Positions 28,539 through 37,088 of a stretch of DNA of 64,000 nt are shown piece by piece. The notes beneath the pieces were generated by a model. It did no database searches and was not told where the DNA came from. It saw only the letters and a program-made list of their open reading frames with translations. This stretch comes from Pseudomonas sp. GM18 (GTDB lineage: Bacteria > Pseudomonadota > Gammaproteobacteria > Pseudomonadales > Pseudomonadaceae): NCBI RefSeq assembly GCF_000282195.1, contig NZ_AKJT01000094.1:45799-109798 (forward strand), read 5' to 3'. Made by a program: the position numbers and the translations under genes. Positions within the stretch are counted from its first letter, which is position 1, and each line of letters starts with the position of its first letter.

Positions 28539-29474
28539 ATGAATCTGAGCAAGGTCGACCTCAACCTTTTCATCGTCTTCGACGCGATCTACACCGAAGC
28601 CAACCTGACCCGCGCCGGGCAGATTGTCGGCATTACTCAACCGGCGGTATCGAACGCTCTGGCCCGCCTGCGCGAAACCTTCAACGATCCGCTTTTCGTG
28701 CGCACCGCCCAGGGCATGGTGCCGACGCCGATGGCGCAGAACATCATCGGCCCCGTGCGCAACGCCCTCTCCCTGCTGCGGGTGTCGGTGCAGGAAAGCC
28801 GCATCTTCAACCCGTTGCAGGCGGTGAAGACCTACCGCATCAGCATGACCGACCTCACCGAAGCGGTGATCCTGCCGCCGCTGTTCCAGCGCCTGCGCCG
28901 CATGGCGCCGACGGTGATCATCGAAAGTTTCCTGTCCAAACGCCGCGAGACCACCAAGGAACTGGCGGCCGGGCGCCTGGATTTCGCGGTGGATGCGCCG
29001 CTCAACACCGATCCGCAGGTGCGTCACGTCAAGTTGATGGAAGACCGTTATGTGTGCGCCATGCGCAAGGGCCATCCGCTGGCGGGCAAAGAGAAATTCA
29101 CCCTCGACGATTACCTGTCCCTGACCCACATCCATATCTCCAGCCGCCGCAGCGGCCTGGGCTATGTCGACCTGGCCCTGGGCAAAATGGGCATCCAGCG
29201 CAAGATCGCCCTGCGCTCCCAGCATTACCTGATGGCGTCCCAGGTGTTACAGCAGACCGACATGGTCATGACCGTGCCGGAACGCTTCGCTCGTCGCCAT
29301 GATTTGTACTCGGTGAACCTGCCGGTCAAAGAAGTTCCGCCGGTGGAAACCCACCTCTACTGGCACGAAAGCACCGACCAGGACCCGGCCAACCGCTGGA
29401 TGCGCGAGCAGATGATCGAGTTGTGCCAGCAGGTCACGGCGCATGAGAAGAAGCTGGATAAACAGGTGGTTTGA
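28539..29474 (+). CDS. LysR-family transcriptional regulator
   Basis: A 311-aa regulator with the N-terminal winged helix (ITQPAVSNALARLRETFNDPLFVR) and a C-terminal type-2 periplasmic-binding-like effector domain. The DPLFVRT signature is classic for LysR. It is divergent from the acyl-CoA dehydrogenase, so regulation of that gene by an acyl or related metabolite is likely but inferred. Confidence 0.92.
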   Translation: MNLSKVDLNLFIVFDAIYTEANLTRAGQIVGITQPAVSNALARLRETFNDPLFVRTAQGMVPTPMAQNIIGPVRNALSLLRVSVQESRIFNPLQAVKTYRISMTDLTEAVILPPLFQRLRRMAPTVIIESFLSKRRETTKELAAGRLDFAVDAPLNTDPQVRHVKLMEDRYVCAMRKGHPLAGKEKFTLDDYLSLTHIHISSRRSGLGYVDLALGKMGIQRKIALRSQHYLMASQVLQQTDMVMTVPERFARRHDLYSVNLPVKEVPPVETHLYWHESTDQDPANRWMREQMIELCQQVTAHEKKLDKQVV

Positions 29475-29483
29475 GGAAAGATC

Positions 29484-29547
29484 AAAAGATCGCAGCCTGC
29501 GGCAGCTCCTACGCGTCTGTGGGCGTTGCCGCAGGCTGCGATCTTTT
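29484..29547. repeat. AAAAGATCGCAGCC-family hairpin
   Basis: Arms at 29484-29504 and 29527-29547 are 21-base perfect inverted repeats around a short loop. Located after the LysR gene and directly before the liuR operator, so it may also end LysR transcription. Confidence 0.85.
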
Positions 29548-29553
29548 CGCCCC

Positions 29554-29583
29554 TTGACGTAAACGTCAACCTGCCATTAGCTT
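29554..29583 (+). promoter_or_regulatory. liuR promoter with LiuR-type operator
   Basis: Palindrome TTGACGTAAACGTCAA (29554-29569) contains a -35-like TTGACG. A -10-like TAGCTT (29578-29583) follows after an 18-base spacer, longer than standard and typical of MerR-family promoters. The sequence matches the two sites at 33362 and 33405. Autoregulation of liuR-liuE is inferred. Confidence 0.8.
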
Positions 29584-29611
29584 AGCGCCATGACCTTTTT
29601 CGAGCGCTTCC

Positions 29612-30010
29612 ATGAGCAGCCAGACTTATAGCATTTCCGACCTCGCCCGCGAGCTCGACATCACCACCCGGGCCATTCGCTTCTATGAAGAGCAAGGCCT
29701 GCTCAGCCCCGAGCGGCGCGGCCAGGAACGCATTTATTCACCCCGTGACAAGGTCAGCCTGAAGCTGATCCTGCGGGGCAAGCGCATTGGTTTTTCCCTG
29801 GCCGAATGCCGCGAGCTGATCGAGCTCTATGACCCCTCCAGCGGTAACACCAAGCAATTGCACAGCATGCTGGCGAAAATCGCCGAGCGCCGGGAACAAC
29901 TCGAACAGCAATTGCTGGACATCGAACAGATGAAGCTGGAACTCGACACGGCCGAAGAGCGCTGCACCCAGGCGCTGGAGCAAACGATCAAGAGCCAGCA
30001 GCTCGTGTAG
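29612..30010 (+). CDS. liuR: MerR-family regulator of leucine/isovalerate catabolism
   Basis: A 132-aa MerR-type activator. The N-terminal helix-turn-helix is YSISDLARELDITTRAIRFYEEQGLL with the wing RRGQERIYSPRDKVSLKLI, followed by a long dimerisation coiled coil (residues about 85-125). No metal-binding cysteines of the MerR/CueR kind are seen, in keeping with an acyl-CoA or metabolite-sensing member. It is followed 41 bases later by liuE, and LiuR-like palindromes lie before both liuR and liuA. Confidence 0.93.
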   Translation: MSSQTYSISDLARELDITTRAIRFYEEQGLLSPERRGQERIYSPRDKVSLKLILRGKRIGFSLAECRELIELYDPSSGNTKQLHSMLAKIAERREQLEQQLLDIEQMKLELDTAEERCTQALEQTIKSQQLV

Positions 30011-30051
30011 GGTTCTGTAAACATTCATACAATCTCAACAGGTCGATTCCC

Positions 30052-30951
30052 ATGTCCCTCCCCACCCACGTACGCCTGGTCGAAGTCGGCCCCCGCGACG
30101 GTCTGCAAAACGAAGCCCAACCCATCAGCGTTGCGGACAAGGTGCAATTGGTCGATGCGCTCACCGCCGCAGGCCTCGGCTATATAGAAGTCGGCAGTTT
30201 CGTCTCGCCCAAATGGGTGCCGCAAATGGCCGGTTCCGCCGAGGTCTTCGCGCAGATCCAGCGCAAACCAGGGGTGACCTATGGCGCCCTCGCCCCCAAC
30301 CTGCGGGGCTTTGAAGACGCTATCGCCGCAGGGGTCAAGGAAGTCGCCGTGTTCGCCGCAGCGTCCGAAGCGTTTTCCCAGCGCAATATCAATTGCTCGA
30401 TCAGCGAAAGCCTGGAGCGTTTCGTACCGATCATGGACGCCGCCAAACAACATGGTGTGAGTGTGCGCGGTTACGTGTCCTGTGTGCTGGGCTGCCCTTA
30501 CAAGGGTGATGTCGCGCCGGAACAAGTCGCGCGGGTCGCTCGCGAGCTCTATGCGATGGGCTGCTACGAGGTTTCGCTGGGAGACACCATCGGCACCGGC
30601 ACCGCTGGCGCGACCCGCAAGATGTTCGAAGTGGTTTCGGCCGACGTGCCACGGGAAAAACTGGCCGGGCACTTCCACGACACCTATGGCCAGGCCATGG
30701 CCAATATCTACGCCAGCCTGCTGGAAGGCATTGCGGTGTTCGACAGCTCCATCGCCGGCCTTGGCGGCTGCCCGTATGCCAAGGGCGCCAGCGGTAACGT
30801 CGCGACCGAAGACGTGGTTTACCTGCTAAACGGCTTGGGCATCGAGACCGGCATCGACCTGGACGCCTTGATTCGCGCCGGCCAGCAGATTTGCGCGGTG
30901 CTGGGGCGCCCTACCGGTTCTCGCGTGGCCAAGGCCCGCAGCGCACAGTGA
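30052..30951 (+). CDS. liuE: Hydroxymethylglutaryl-CoA lyase
   Basis: Cleaves HMG-CoA to acetyl-CoA and acetoacetate, the last step of leucine breakdown; 299 aa. The TIM-barrel metal-dependent lyase motifs are EVGPRDGLQNE at the N-terminus and the active-site cysteine loop GLGGCPYAKGASGNVATED near residue 240. It lies with liuR, separated from liuABCD by the CrcY-type RNA gene and a divergently oriented synthetase. The name mvaB is also used for this enzyme. Confidence 0.95.
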   Translation: MSLPTHVRLVEVGPRDGLQNEAQPISVADKVQLVDALTAAGLGYIEVGSFVSPKWVPQMAGSAEVFAQIQRKPGVTYGALAPNLRGFEDAIAAGVKEVAVFAAASEAFSQRNINCSISESLERFVPIMDAAKQHGVSVRGYVSCVLGCPYKGDVAPEQVARVARELYAMGCYEVSLGDTIGTGTAGATRKMFEVVSADVPREKLAGHFHDTYGQAMANIYASLLEGIAVFDSSIAGLGGCPYAKGASGNVATEDVVYLLNGLGIETGIDLDALIRAGQQICAVLGRPTGSRVAKARSAQ

Positions 30952-30970
30952 CAACGTGGATGTGTCCGGG

Positions 30971-31012
30971 TGTTACCGCGTGTTCTGGCACGTGGGGCGG
31001 AAACGAGTAACA
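30971..31012 (+). promoter_or_regulatory. Candidate CbrB enhancer sites
   Basis: TGTTAC (30971-30976) and GTAACA (31007-31012) are inverted half-sites separated by 30 bases, about 83-124 bases upstream of the -24 box of the sigma-54 promoter. As I recall, CbrB sites in Pseudomonas contain TGTTAC/GTAACA elements. The assignment is inferred from position and motif. Confidence 0.6.
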
Positions 31013-31094
31013 CGGAAACAAATTGTCAGGTTTGGCACGGATGAAAAATCTCGAAAAAAAATCAAACCGTTGATTTTAAAGGACTTTTTAAAGT

Positions 31095-31110
31095 TGGCAC
31101 GGCTTCTGCT
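31095..31110 (+). promoter_or_regulatory. Sigma-54 promoter of the CrcY-type RNA
   Basis: TGGCACG-GCTT-CTGCT, with the GG and GC dinucleotides at the correct 12-base offset and one mismatch in the -12 box. Transcription should start near 31121, at CATAACAAGAATAA. Confidence 0.87.
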
Positions 31111-31120
31111 ATCTCTATGG

Positions 31121-31498
31121 CATAACAAGAATAAAAAGCTGCAAACCAATAAAAATAAGACGTAACGACTCTGACATAACAAGAACAACACGGCAGAGAC
31201 GCAGCTAACAGATTTTTTTGGAGAAGGTGTGCTTTTCAGGGTGCTTTTCGGAGTAACCCGCAACCGGGCAGAGAACAATAAAACTACCTTCAGGTAGCTC
31301 CCGAACTGGTTGGATCGCTTGGCGAAAAAGTAGATCAGCGCTCAAAAAAATACGTTTGCTCTTGATCCCGGATGGGGATCGACAAAAACAGCGGTAAAGG
31401 GCCACGGTTGCCAAAAACAACAACAGACCGCCCCTCAATAATAAAAAAAGAGCACGTAACGACAAAATTAAAGGGGAGCTTCGGCTCCCCTTTGTGCT
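31121..31498 (+). ncRNA. crcY: Hfq/Crc-titrating small RNA of the CrcZ/CrcY type
   Basis: A predicted RNA of about 380 nt from a sigma-54 promoter to a strong terminator, without a credible open frame. It has repeated A-rich Hfq/Crc-binding motifs of the AAnAAnAA kind: AACAAGAATAA (31124), AACAAGAACAACA (31178), GAACAATAAAA (31273), CCAAAAACAACAACAG (31411) and AATAATAAAAAAAG (31437). CrcZ and CrcY are RNAs of this size, activated by CbrAB with sigma-54, that sequester Hfq/Crc and relieve catabolite repression. In P. putida crcY lies next to the HMG-CoA lyase gene, as here (from memory). The exact ends are estimates. Confidence 0.87.
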
Positions 31499-31499
31499 T
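31470..31499 (+). terminator. Rho-independent terminator of the CrcY-type RNA
   Basis: Stem AAAGGGGAGC / GCTCCCCTTT (31470-31479 and 31484-31493) with a stable TTCG tetraloop, followed by a T-containing tail (GTGCTTT). Confidence 0.88.
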
Positions 31500-31521
31500 T
31501 CCGGCATTCCACTTTCTCCTC

Positions 31522-31564
31522 AAAAGATCGCAGCCTTCGGCAGCTCCTACGGCTGCGATCTTTT
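31522..31564. repeat. Short AAAAGATCGCAGCC-family hairpin
   Basis: AAAAGATCGCAGCC (31522-31535) and GGCTGCGATCTTTT (31551-31564) form a perfect inverted pair between the small RNA gene and the convergent synthetase gene. Confidence 0.85.
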
Positions 31565-31569
31565 GATCT

Positions 31570-33264
31570 TCAACGCATTGCTTTGAGCTCCTCGATGCTG
31601 ATCTCGCGCATCCGGAACTTCTGGATCTTGCCAGTCACGGTCATCGGAAACTCCTCGACGAACTTGAAGTAACGCGGCGTCTTGAAGTGCGCGATACGCT
31701 CCTTGCACCAGGCTTGCAGCTCCTGCTCGGTGGCGCTGTGGCCGGGGTGGAATTTGATCCAGGCGACGATCTCTTCGCCGTACCGAGGGCAAGGAATCCC
31801 GATCACCTGCACATCCGCCACCGCCGGGTGGGTAAAGAAGAACTCTTCCAGCTCCCTTGGGTAAATATTCTCACCGCCGCGGATGATCATGTCCTTGTTA
31901 CGCCCGGCAATGCACACATAGCCTTCGTCGTTCATGCTCGCCAGGTCGCCGGTGTGCATCCAGCCCGCTTCATCGATAGCCTCGGCGGTGCCCTGCGGGT
32001 TATTCCAGTAGCCGAGCATCACGCTGTAACCCCGAGTGCACAGCTCGCCAATGGTGCCGCGTGGCACCGGATTGCCCGCCTCGTCGATGATCTTGCTTTC
32101 CAGTTGCGGCTGGGTGCGGCCGACTGTGGTGACGCGCAATTCCAGGTCGTCTGACGGACCGGTCTGCAAAGACACGGGACTGGTTTCCGTCATTCCGTAG
32201 GCAATCTGCACTTCGCTCATGTGCATTTCGCTGATGACCCGGCGCATCACCTCGATCGGACACGTCGCCCCGGCCATGATCCCGGTGCGCAGGCTCGATA
32301 AATCAAATTCGGCGCGCTTGGGCTGATCGAGCATGGCGATGAACATGGTCGGCACGCCGTAGAGTGCCGTGGCCTTTTCTTCGGCGACGGTGGTCAGGGT
32401 CAGCAGCGGATCGAAGGCATCGTTGGGGTAAATCATGGTGCTGCCGTGGGTGACGCAGCCGAGGTTGCCCATGACCATGCCGAAGCAGTGATACAGCGGC
32501 ACCGGAATCACCAGCCGATCATGGGCGGTCAAGCCGAGGCTTTCGCCGACCATGTAACCGTTGTTGAGAATGTTGTAGTGGCTGAGGGTTGCGCCCTTGG
32601 GGAAACCGGTGGTGCCGGAGGTGTACTGGATGTTCACCGCCTGGTCGAAATGCAGGCTGTCCTGGCGTTCGCGCAACTGCTCGACCGACACGCTGGCCGC
32701 CAGATCGGCCAGTTGCGACCACGGCAGGAAACCCGAGGGTGGCTGCGCATCCAGACTGATGACCCCACGCAGTTCCGGCAGGCGCTCGCTCTGCAAGCGG
32801 CCGATGGATTGTTCCGCCAACTCCGGCACCAACCCTTGCAGCATGCCGTGATAGTCGGAAGTCTTGAAGGCCCCGGCACAGACCAGCCATTGGCAACCGG
32901 ACTGCTTCAACACGTATTCGAGTTCGGAACTGCGGTAAGCCGGGTTGATGTTGACCAGGATCACGCCGATTTTCGCGCTGGCGAACTGGCTGATGCACCA
33001 CTGGGCACAGTTCGGGGCCCAGATGCCAAGCCGGTCACCGGTTTGCAAACCCAGCGCCAGGAATGCTCTGGCGTGCAGATCAACAGCATCCGACAGCTGC
33101 TGCCAGGTGTAACGCAGCTGTTGATGGCGCACGACCAGCGCCTCCCCGCTCGGGTATTGCGCGACGGTGTTATCAAACGCCTGGCCGATGGTCATCGCCA
33201 GCAAGGCTTTGTCCTGGGAACCACGGGTATAGCTGCGCTGCGGGTTTGCACTGGGTTGATCCAT
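31570..33264 (-). CDS. AMP-forming acyl-CoA synthetase of the liu locus
   Basis: Adenylate-forming acyl-CoA ligase of 564 aa. The P-loop-like motif is YTSGTTGFPKGA, followed by YGMTETSPVS and the domain hinge GRNKDMIIRGGENIYPRELE, with the catalytic lysine in TGKIQKFRM. I start at MDQPSANPQ (33264) with AGGGG upstream. It is divergent from liuA, and a LiuR-type palindrome lies in the shared intergenic region. It may activate isovalerate or another branched or medium-chain acid, or acetoacetate at the end of the pathway. The substrate is not readable from the sequence. Confidence 0.88.
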   Translation of the reverse strand: MDQPSANPQRSYTRGSQDKALLAMTIGQAFDNTVAQYPSGEALVVRHQQLRYTWQQLSDAVDLHARAFLALGLQTGDRLGIWAPNCAQWCISQFASAKIGVILVNINPAYRSSELEYVLKQSGCQWLVCAGAFKTSDYHGMLQGLVPELAEQSIGRLQSERLPELRGVISLDAQPPSGFLPWSQLADLAASVSVEQLRERQDSLHFDQAVNIQYTSGTTGFPKGATLSHYNILNNGYMVGESLGLTAHDRLVIPVPLYHCFGMVMGNLGCVTHGSTMIYPNDAFDPLLTLTTVAEEKATALYGVPTMFIAMLDQPKRAEFDLSSLRTGIMAGATCPIEVMRRVISEMHMSEVQIAYGMTETSPVSLQTGPSDDLELRVTTVGRTQPQLESKIIDEAGNPVPRGTIGELCTRGYSVMLGYWNNPQGTAEAIDEAGWMHTGDLASMNDEGYVCIAGRNKDMIIRGGENIYPRELEEFFFTHPAVADVQVIGIPCPRYGEEIVAWIKFHPGHSATEQELQAWCKERIAHFKTPRYFKFVEEFPMTVTGKIQKFRMREISIEELKAMR

Positions 33265-33361
33265 GACGACCCCTATTGTCTTTATTGTAGGAGCGAGGCT
33301 TGTGTGGCGAGCCACAGAAGGCGACGCTGGTCTTTCAGAACTGGCTCTACTCTCGCTCAAG

Positions 33362-33377
33362 TTGACGTTAACGTAAA
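33362..33377. promoter_or_regulatory. LiuR-type operator, acyl-CoA synthetase side
   Basis: TTGACGTTAACGTAAA, a 16-base palindrome-like site 98 bases upstream of the synthetase start. It is 43 bases (about four helical turns) from the next site. Assigned to LiuR by similarity to the liuR promoter palindrome. Confidence 0.78.
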
Positions 33378-33404
33378 GGGTGATTGACAGCCATTCGTCA
33401 CAGG

Positions 33405-33420
33405 CTTACGTTAACGTAAA
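33405..33420 (+). promoter_or_regulatory. LiuR-type operator, liuA side
   Basis: CTTACGTTAACGTAAA, nearly perfect around TTACGTTAACGTAA, 56 bases before the liuA ATG. Likely controls liuABCD. Confidence 0.8.
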
Positions 33421-33475
33421 GGTGAGAGCCGAATCACTGCCCTCCCCACCCTACAAAAAAGCCAAAAGGTGCCCC

Positions 33476-34639
33476 ATGAGCTACCCATCCCTGAACTTTG
33501 CCCTCGGTGAAACCATCGACATGCTGCGCGATCAGGTTCAGTCCTTCGTCGCCAAAGAGATCGCCCCGCGCGCCGCTCAGATCGACATCGACAACCTGTT
33601 CCCCGCCGACCTGTGGCGCAAATTCGGCGACATGGGCCTGCTGGGCATCACCGTGCCGGAAGAGTACGGCGGCGCGGGCCTGGGTTATCTGGCACACGTG
33701 GTCGCCATGGAAGAAATCAGCCGTGGTTCGGCGTCGGTCGCCCTGTCCTACGGCGCCCACTCCAACCTCTGCGTCAACCAAATCAACCGCAATGGCACCC
33801 ACGAACAGAAAAGCAAATACCTGCCGAAACTGATCAGCGGCGAGCACATCGGTGCGCTGGCCATGAGCGAACCGAATGCCGGCTCCGACGTGGTCTCGAT
33901 GAAGCTGCGCGCCGACAAACGCGGTGACCACTACGTACTCAACGGCAGCAAAACCTGGATCACCAACGGTCCGGACGCCAACACCTACGTGATCTACGCC
34001 AAGACCGACCTGGAAAAAGGCCCGCACGGCATCACCGCGTTCATCGTCGAACGCGACTGGAAAGGCTTCAGCCGCAGCAACAAATTCGACAAGCTCGGCA
34101 TGCGCGGTTCGAACACCTGCGAGCTGTTTTTCGATGACGTCGAAGTGCCGGAAGAAAACATCCTCGGCGTGCTCAACGGCGGCGTGAAGGTGCTGATGAG
34201 CGGCCTCGACTACGAGCGCGTGGTGCTTTCCGGTGGCCCGACCGGGATCATGCAGGCCTGCATGGACCTGATCGTGCCGTACATCCACGACCGCAAACAG
34301 TTCGGCCAGAGCATCGGCGAATTCCAGCTGATCCAGGGCAAAGTCGCCGACATGTACACCCAGCTCAACGCCAGCCGCGCCTACCTGTATGCGGTGGCCC
34401 AAGCCTGCGAGCGTGGCGAAACCACCCGCAAGGACGCCGCCGGGGTAATCCTCTACAGCGCCGAGCGGGCCACGCAAATGGCCCTTGACGCGATCCAGAT
34501 TCTCGGCGGCAACGGCTACATCAACGAATTCCCGGCCGGTCGCCTACTGCGTGACGCCAAGCTGTATGAAATCGGCGCCGGCACCAGTGAGATCCGTCGC
34601 ATGCTGATCGGTCGCGAACTGTTCAACGAAACCCGCTAA
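33476..34639 (+). CDS. liuA: Isovaleryl-CoA dehydrogenase
   Basis: FAD enzyme that oxidises isovaleryl-CoA to 3-methylcrotonyl-CoA in leucine breakdown; 387 aa. The flavin-contact motif is ALAMSEPNAGSDVVSM. The family-specific catalytic glutamate is in GLDYERVVLSGGPTGIM, the position used by isovaleryl-CoA dehydrogenases, in contrast to the C-terminal glutamate of most acyl-CoA dehydrogenases. Start at MSYPSLNFALG with AAAAGG upstream. First gene of liuABCD, preceded by a LiuR-like operator. Confidence 0.95.
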   Translation: MSYPSLNFALGETIDMLRDQVQSFVAKEIAPRAAQIDIDNLFPADLWRKFGDMGLLGITVPEEYGGAGLGYLAHVVAMEEISRGSASVALSYGAHSNLCVNQINRNGTHEQKSKYLPKLISGEHIGALAMSEPNAGSDVVSMKLRADKRGDHYVLNGSKTWITNGPDANTYVIYAKTDLEKGPHGITAFIVERDWKGFSRSNKFDKLGMRGSNTCELFFDDVEVPEENILGVLNGGVKVLMSGLDYERVVLSGGPTGIMQACMDLIVPYIHDRKQFGQSIGEFQLIQGKVADMYTQLNASRAYLYAVAQACERGETTRKDAAGVILYSAERATQMALDAIQILGGNGYINEFPAGRLLRDAKLYEIGAGTSEIRRMLIGRELFNETR

Positions 34640-34651
34640 ACGGAGCTGTCC

Positions 34652-36259
34652 ATGGCTATCCTGCATACCCAGCTCAACCCCCGTTCGGCGGAGTTCGCCG
34701 CCAACAGCGCGGCGATGCTCAAACAGGTCGACGCCCTGCACACCCTGCTCGCGCAAGTGCAGCAAGGTGGTGGCCCGAAGGCGCAAGAACGCCACACTTC
34801 GCGGGGCAAATTGCTGCCCCGTGAGCGGATCAATCGCCTGCTCGATCCGGGTTCGCCATTTCTCGAGATCAGCCAACTGGCGGCCTACGCGGTGTACGGC
34901 GAAGACGTTCCTGCCGCTGGTGTGATTGCCGGGATCGGCCGGGTGGAAGGCGTCGAATGCATGATCGTCGCCAACGATGCCACCGTGAAAGGTGGCTCGT
35001 ATTACCCGCTGACCGTGAAAAAACACCTGCGCGCGCAAACCATCGCCCAGCAGAATCGCCTGCCATGCATTTATCTGGTGGACTCCGGTGGCGCCAACCT
35101 GCCGCGTCAGGATGAAGTGTTCCCGGACCGTGAGCACTTCGGGCGGATTTTCTTCAACCAGGCCAACATGAGCGCCATGGGCATTCCGCAAATTGCGGTG
35201 GTCATGGGCTCTTGCACCGCCGGGGGCGCTTACGTGCCGGCGATGGCCGACGAAGCAATCATGGTTCGTCAGCAGGCAACGATTTTCCTCGCCGGCCCAC
35301 CGCTGGTGAAAGCCGCGACCGGTGAAGTGGTCAGCGCCGAAGACCTCGGCGGGGCCGATGTGCACTGCAAGATTTCCGGGGTCGCCGACCACTACGCCGA
35401 AAGCGATGAACATGCTCTGGCATTGGCCCGGCGCAGCATTGCCAACCTCAACTGGCGCAAGCTCGGTGAACTGCAGCAACGCACACCGATCGCGCCGCTG
35501 TACAGCAGCGACGAGTTGTACGGCGTGGTCTCGGCCGACGCCAAGCAACCGTTCGATGTGCGTGAAGTGATTGCGCGACTGGTGGACGGCTCAGTATTCG
35601 ATGAGTTCAAGGCGCTGTTCGGGACGACTTTAGTGTGCGGTTTCGCCCACCTGCATGGCTACCCGATCGCGATCCTCGCCAACAACGGCATCCTCTTTGC
35701 CGAGGCCGCGCAGAAAGGCGCGCACTTCATCGAGCTCGCTTGCCAGCGCGGCATTCCATTGCTGTTCCTGCAAAACATCACCGGTTTCATGGTTGGCCAG
35801 AAATACGAGGCCGGCGGCATCGCCAAACACGGCGCGAAATTGGTGACGGCCGTGGCCTGCGCCAAGGTGCCGAAATTCACCGTGATCATCGGCGGCAGTT
35901 TCGGTGCCGGTAACTACGGCATGTGCGGGCGCGCCTACGATCCACGCTTCCTGTGGATGTGGCCGAACGCGCGGATCGGCGTGATGGGCGCCGAACAGGC
36001 GGCGGGCGTCCTGGTGCAGGTCAAGCGTGAGCAAACCGAGCGCAGCGGGCATCGTTTCAGCGCTGAGCAGGAAGCCGAAATCAAGCAACCGATCCTCGAT
36101 CAGTACGAAGAACAGGGCCACCCCTACTACTCCAGCGCCCGGCTATGGGACGACGGCGTCATTGACCCGGCGCAGACCCGCGACGTGTTGGCCCTGGCCT
36201 TGTCGGCATCGCTGAACGCACCCATCGAACCGAGCCGCTTCGGCGTGTTCCGGATGTGA
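34652..36259 (+). CDS. liuB: Methylcrotonyl-CoA carboxylase, carboxyltransferase subunit
   Basis: Beta subunit of 3-methylcrotonyl-CoA carboxylase, 535 aa. It transfers the carboxyl group from biotin on LiuD to 3-methylcrotonyl-CoA. The crotonase-fold carboxyltransferase halves are evident from VDSGGANLPRQDEVFPDR, GSCTAGGAYVPAMADE, and LQNITGFMVGQKYEAGGIAK with GGSFGAGNYGMCGRAYDP. The short gap to liuA and GGAG before the ATG fit operon expression. Confidence 0.96.
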   Translation: MAILHTQLNPRSAEFAANSAAMLKQVDALHTLLAQVQQGGGPKAQERHTSRGKLLPRERINRLLDPGSPFLEISQLAAYAVYGEDVPAAGVIAGIGRVEGVECMIVANDATVKGGSYYPLTVKKHLRAQTIAQQNRLPCIYLVDSGGANLPRQDEVFPDREHFGRIFFNQANMSAMGIPQIAVVMGSCTAGGAYVPAMADEAIMVRQQATIFLAGPPLVKAATGEVVSAEDLGGADVHCKISGVADHYAESDEHALALARRSIANLNWRKLGELQQRTPIAPLYSSDELYGVVSADAKQPFDVREVIARLVDGSVFDEFKALFGTTLVCGFAHLHGYPIAILANNGILFAEAAQKGAHFIELACQRGIPLLFLQNITGFMVGQKYEAGGIAKHGAKLVTAVACAKVPKFTVIIGGSFGAGNYGMCGRAYDPRFLWMWPNARIGVMGAEQAAGVLVQVKREQTERSGHRFSAEQEAEIKQPILDQYEEQGHPYYSSARLWDDGVIDPAQTRDVLALALSASLNAPIEPSRFGVFRM

Positions 36260-36272
36260 TCTGGAGAAAACC

Positions 36273-37088
36273 ATGAGTGACTTCAACACCCTCGAGCTGC
36301 AGACCGATCCGCGTGGTTTTGCCACCCTGTGGCTCAGCCGAGAAGAAAAGAACAACGCGTTCAACGCCGAAATGATCCGCGAACTGATTCTCGCGCTGGA
36401 CAAAGTGTCGAGCGATGCCAGCCTGCGTTTTCTGCTGATCCGTGGGCGCGGCAAGCATTTCAGCGCCGGTGCCGATCTGGCCTGGATGCAGCAATCGGCC
36501 GAACTCGATTACCACACCAACCTTGATGACGCCCGGGAACTGGCGGAGTTGATGTACAACCTCGCCAAACTGAAAGTCCCGACGCTGGCCGTGGTGCAAG
36601 GTGCGGCGTTCGGCGGCGCGCTGGGCCTGATCAGTTGCTGCGACATGGCGATTGGCGCCGACGACGCGCAGTTCTGCCTGTCGGAAGTGCGCATCGGCCT
36701 GGCGCCGGCAGTCATCAGCCCGTTCGTGGTGCAAGCCATCGGCGAGCGCGCGGCGCGGCGTTATGCCTTGACTGCCGAACGTTTCGGCGGGCAACGGGCT
36801 CGGGAAATCGGCCTGTTGTCGGAGAGCTATCCGATGGCAGAGCTGGAGCAGAAAGTCGATCAGTGGATCGACAATCTACTGCTCAACAGCCCGGCAGCCA
36901 TGCGCGCCAGCAAGGATCTGCTGCGTGAAGTCGGCAACGGCGCGCTGACCCCGGCGCTGCGCCGCTACACCGAGAATGCTATCGCCCGAATTCGCGTCAG
37001 CCCGGAAGGTCAGGAAGGCCTGCGTGCCTTCCTGCAAAAACGTTCGCCCACCTGGCAAGCCGAAATCACCCTCAAGGAGCCGCGTTGA
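36273..37088 (+). CDS. liuC: Methylglutaconyl-CoA hydratase
   Basis: Crotonase-family hydratase of 271 aa converting 3-methylglutaconyl-CoA to HMG-CoA. The oxyanion-hole segments are HFSAGADLAWM and VQGAAFGGALGLISCCDMAI, followed by CLSEVRIGLAPAVISPFV carrying a catalytic glutamate. Position between liuB and liuD matches the P. aeruginosa order liuABCD. The stop codon overlaps the liuD start by one base. Confidence 0.95.
   Translation: MSDFNTLELQTDPRGFATLWLSREEKNNAFNAEMIRELILALDKVSSDASLRFLLIRGRGKHFSAGADLAWMQQSAELDYHTNLDDARELAELMYNLAKLKVPTLAVVQGAAFGGALGLISCCDMAIGADDAQFCLSEVRIGLAPAVISPFVVQAIGERAARRYALTAERFGGQRAREIGLLSESYPMAELEQKVDQWIDNLLLNSPAAMRASKDLLREVGNGALTPALRRYTENAIARIRVSPEGQEGLRAFLQKRSPTWQAEITLKEPR

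Noticed and set aside
30981..30995. Second sigma-54-like TGGCACG near 30986
   Set aside because: No GC dinucleotide at the -12 position, so it does not fit a -24/-12 promoter.
30956..31165. 69-codon frame after liuE
   Set aside because: It runs across the predicted CbrB sites and sigma-54 promoter into the CrcY-type RNA, and its Lys/Arg-rich sequence has no coding character.
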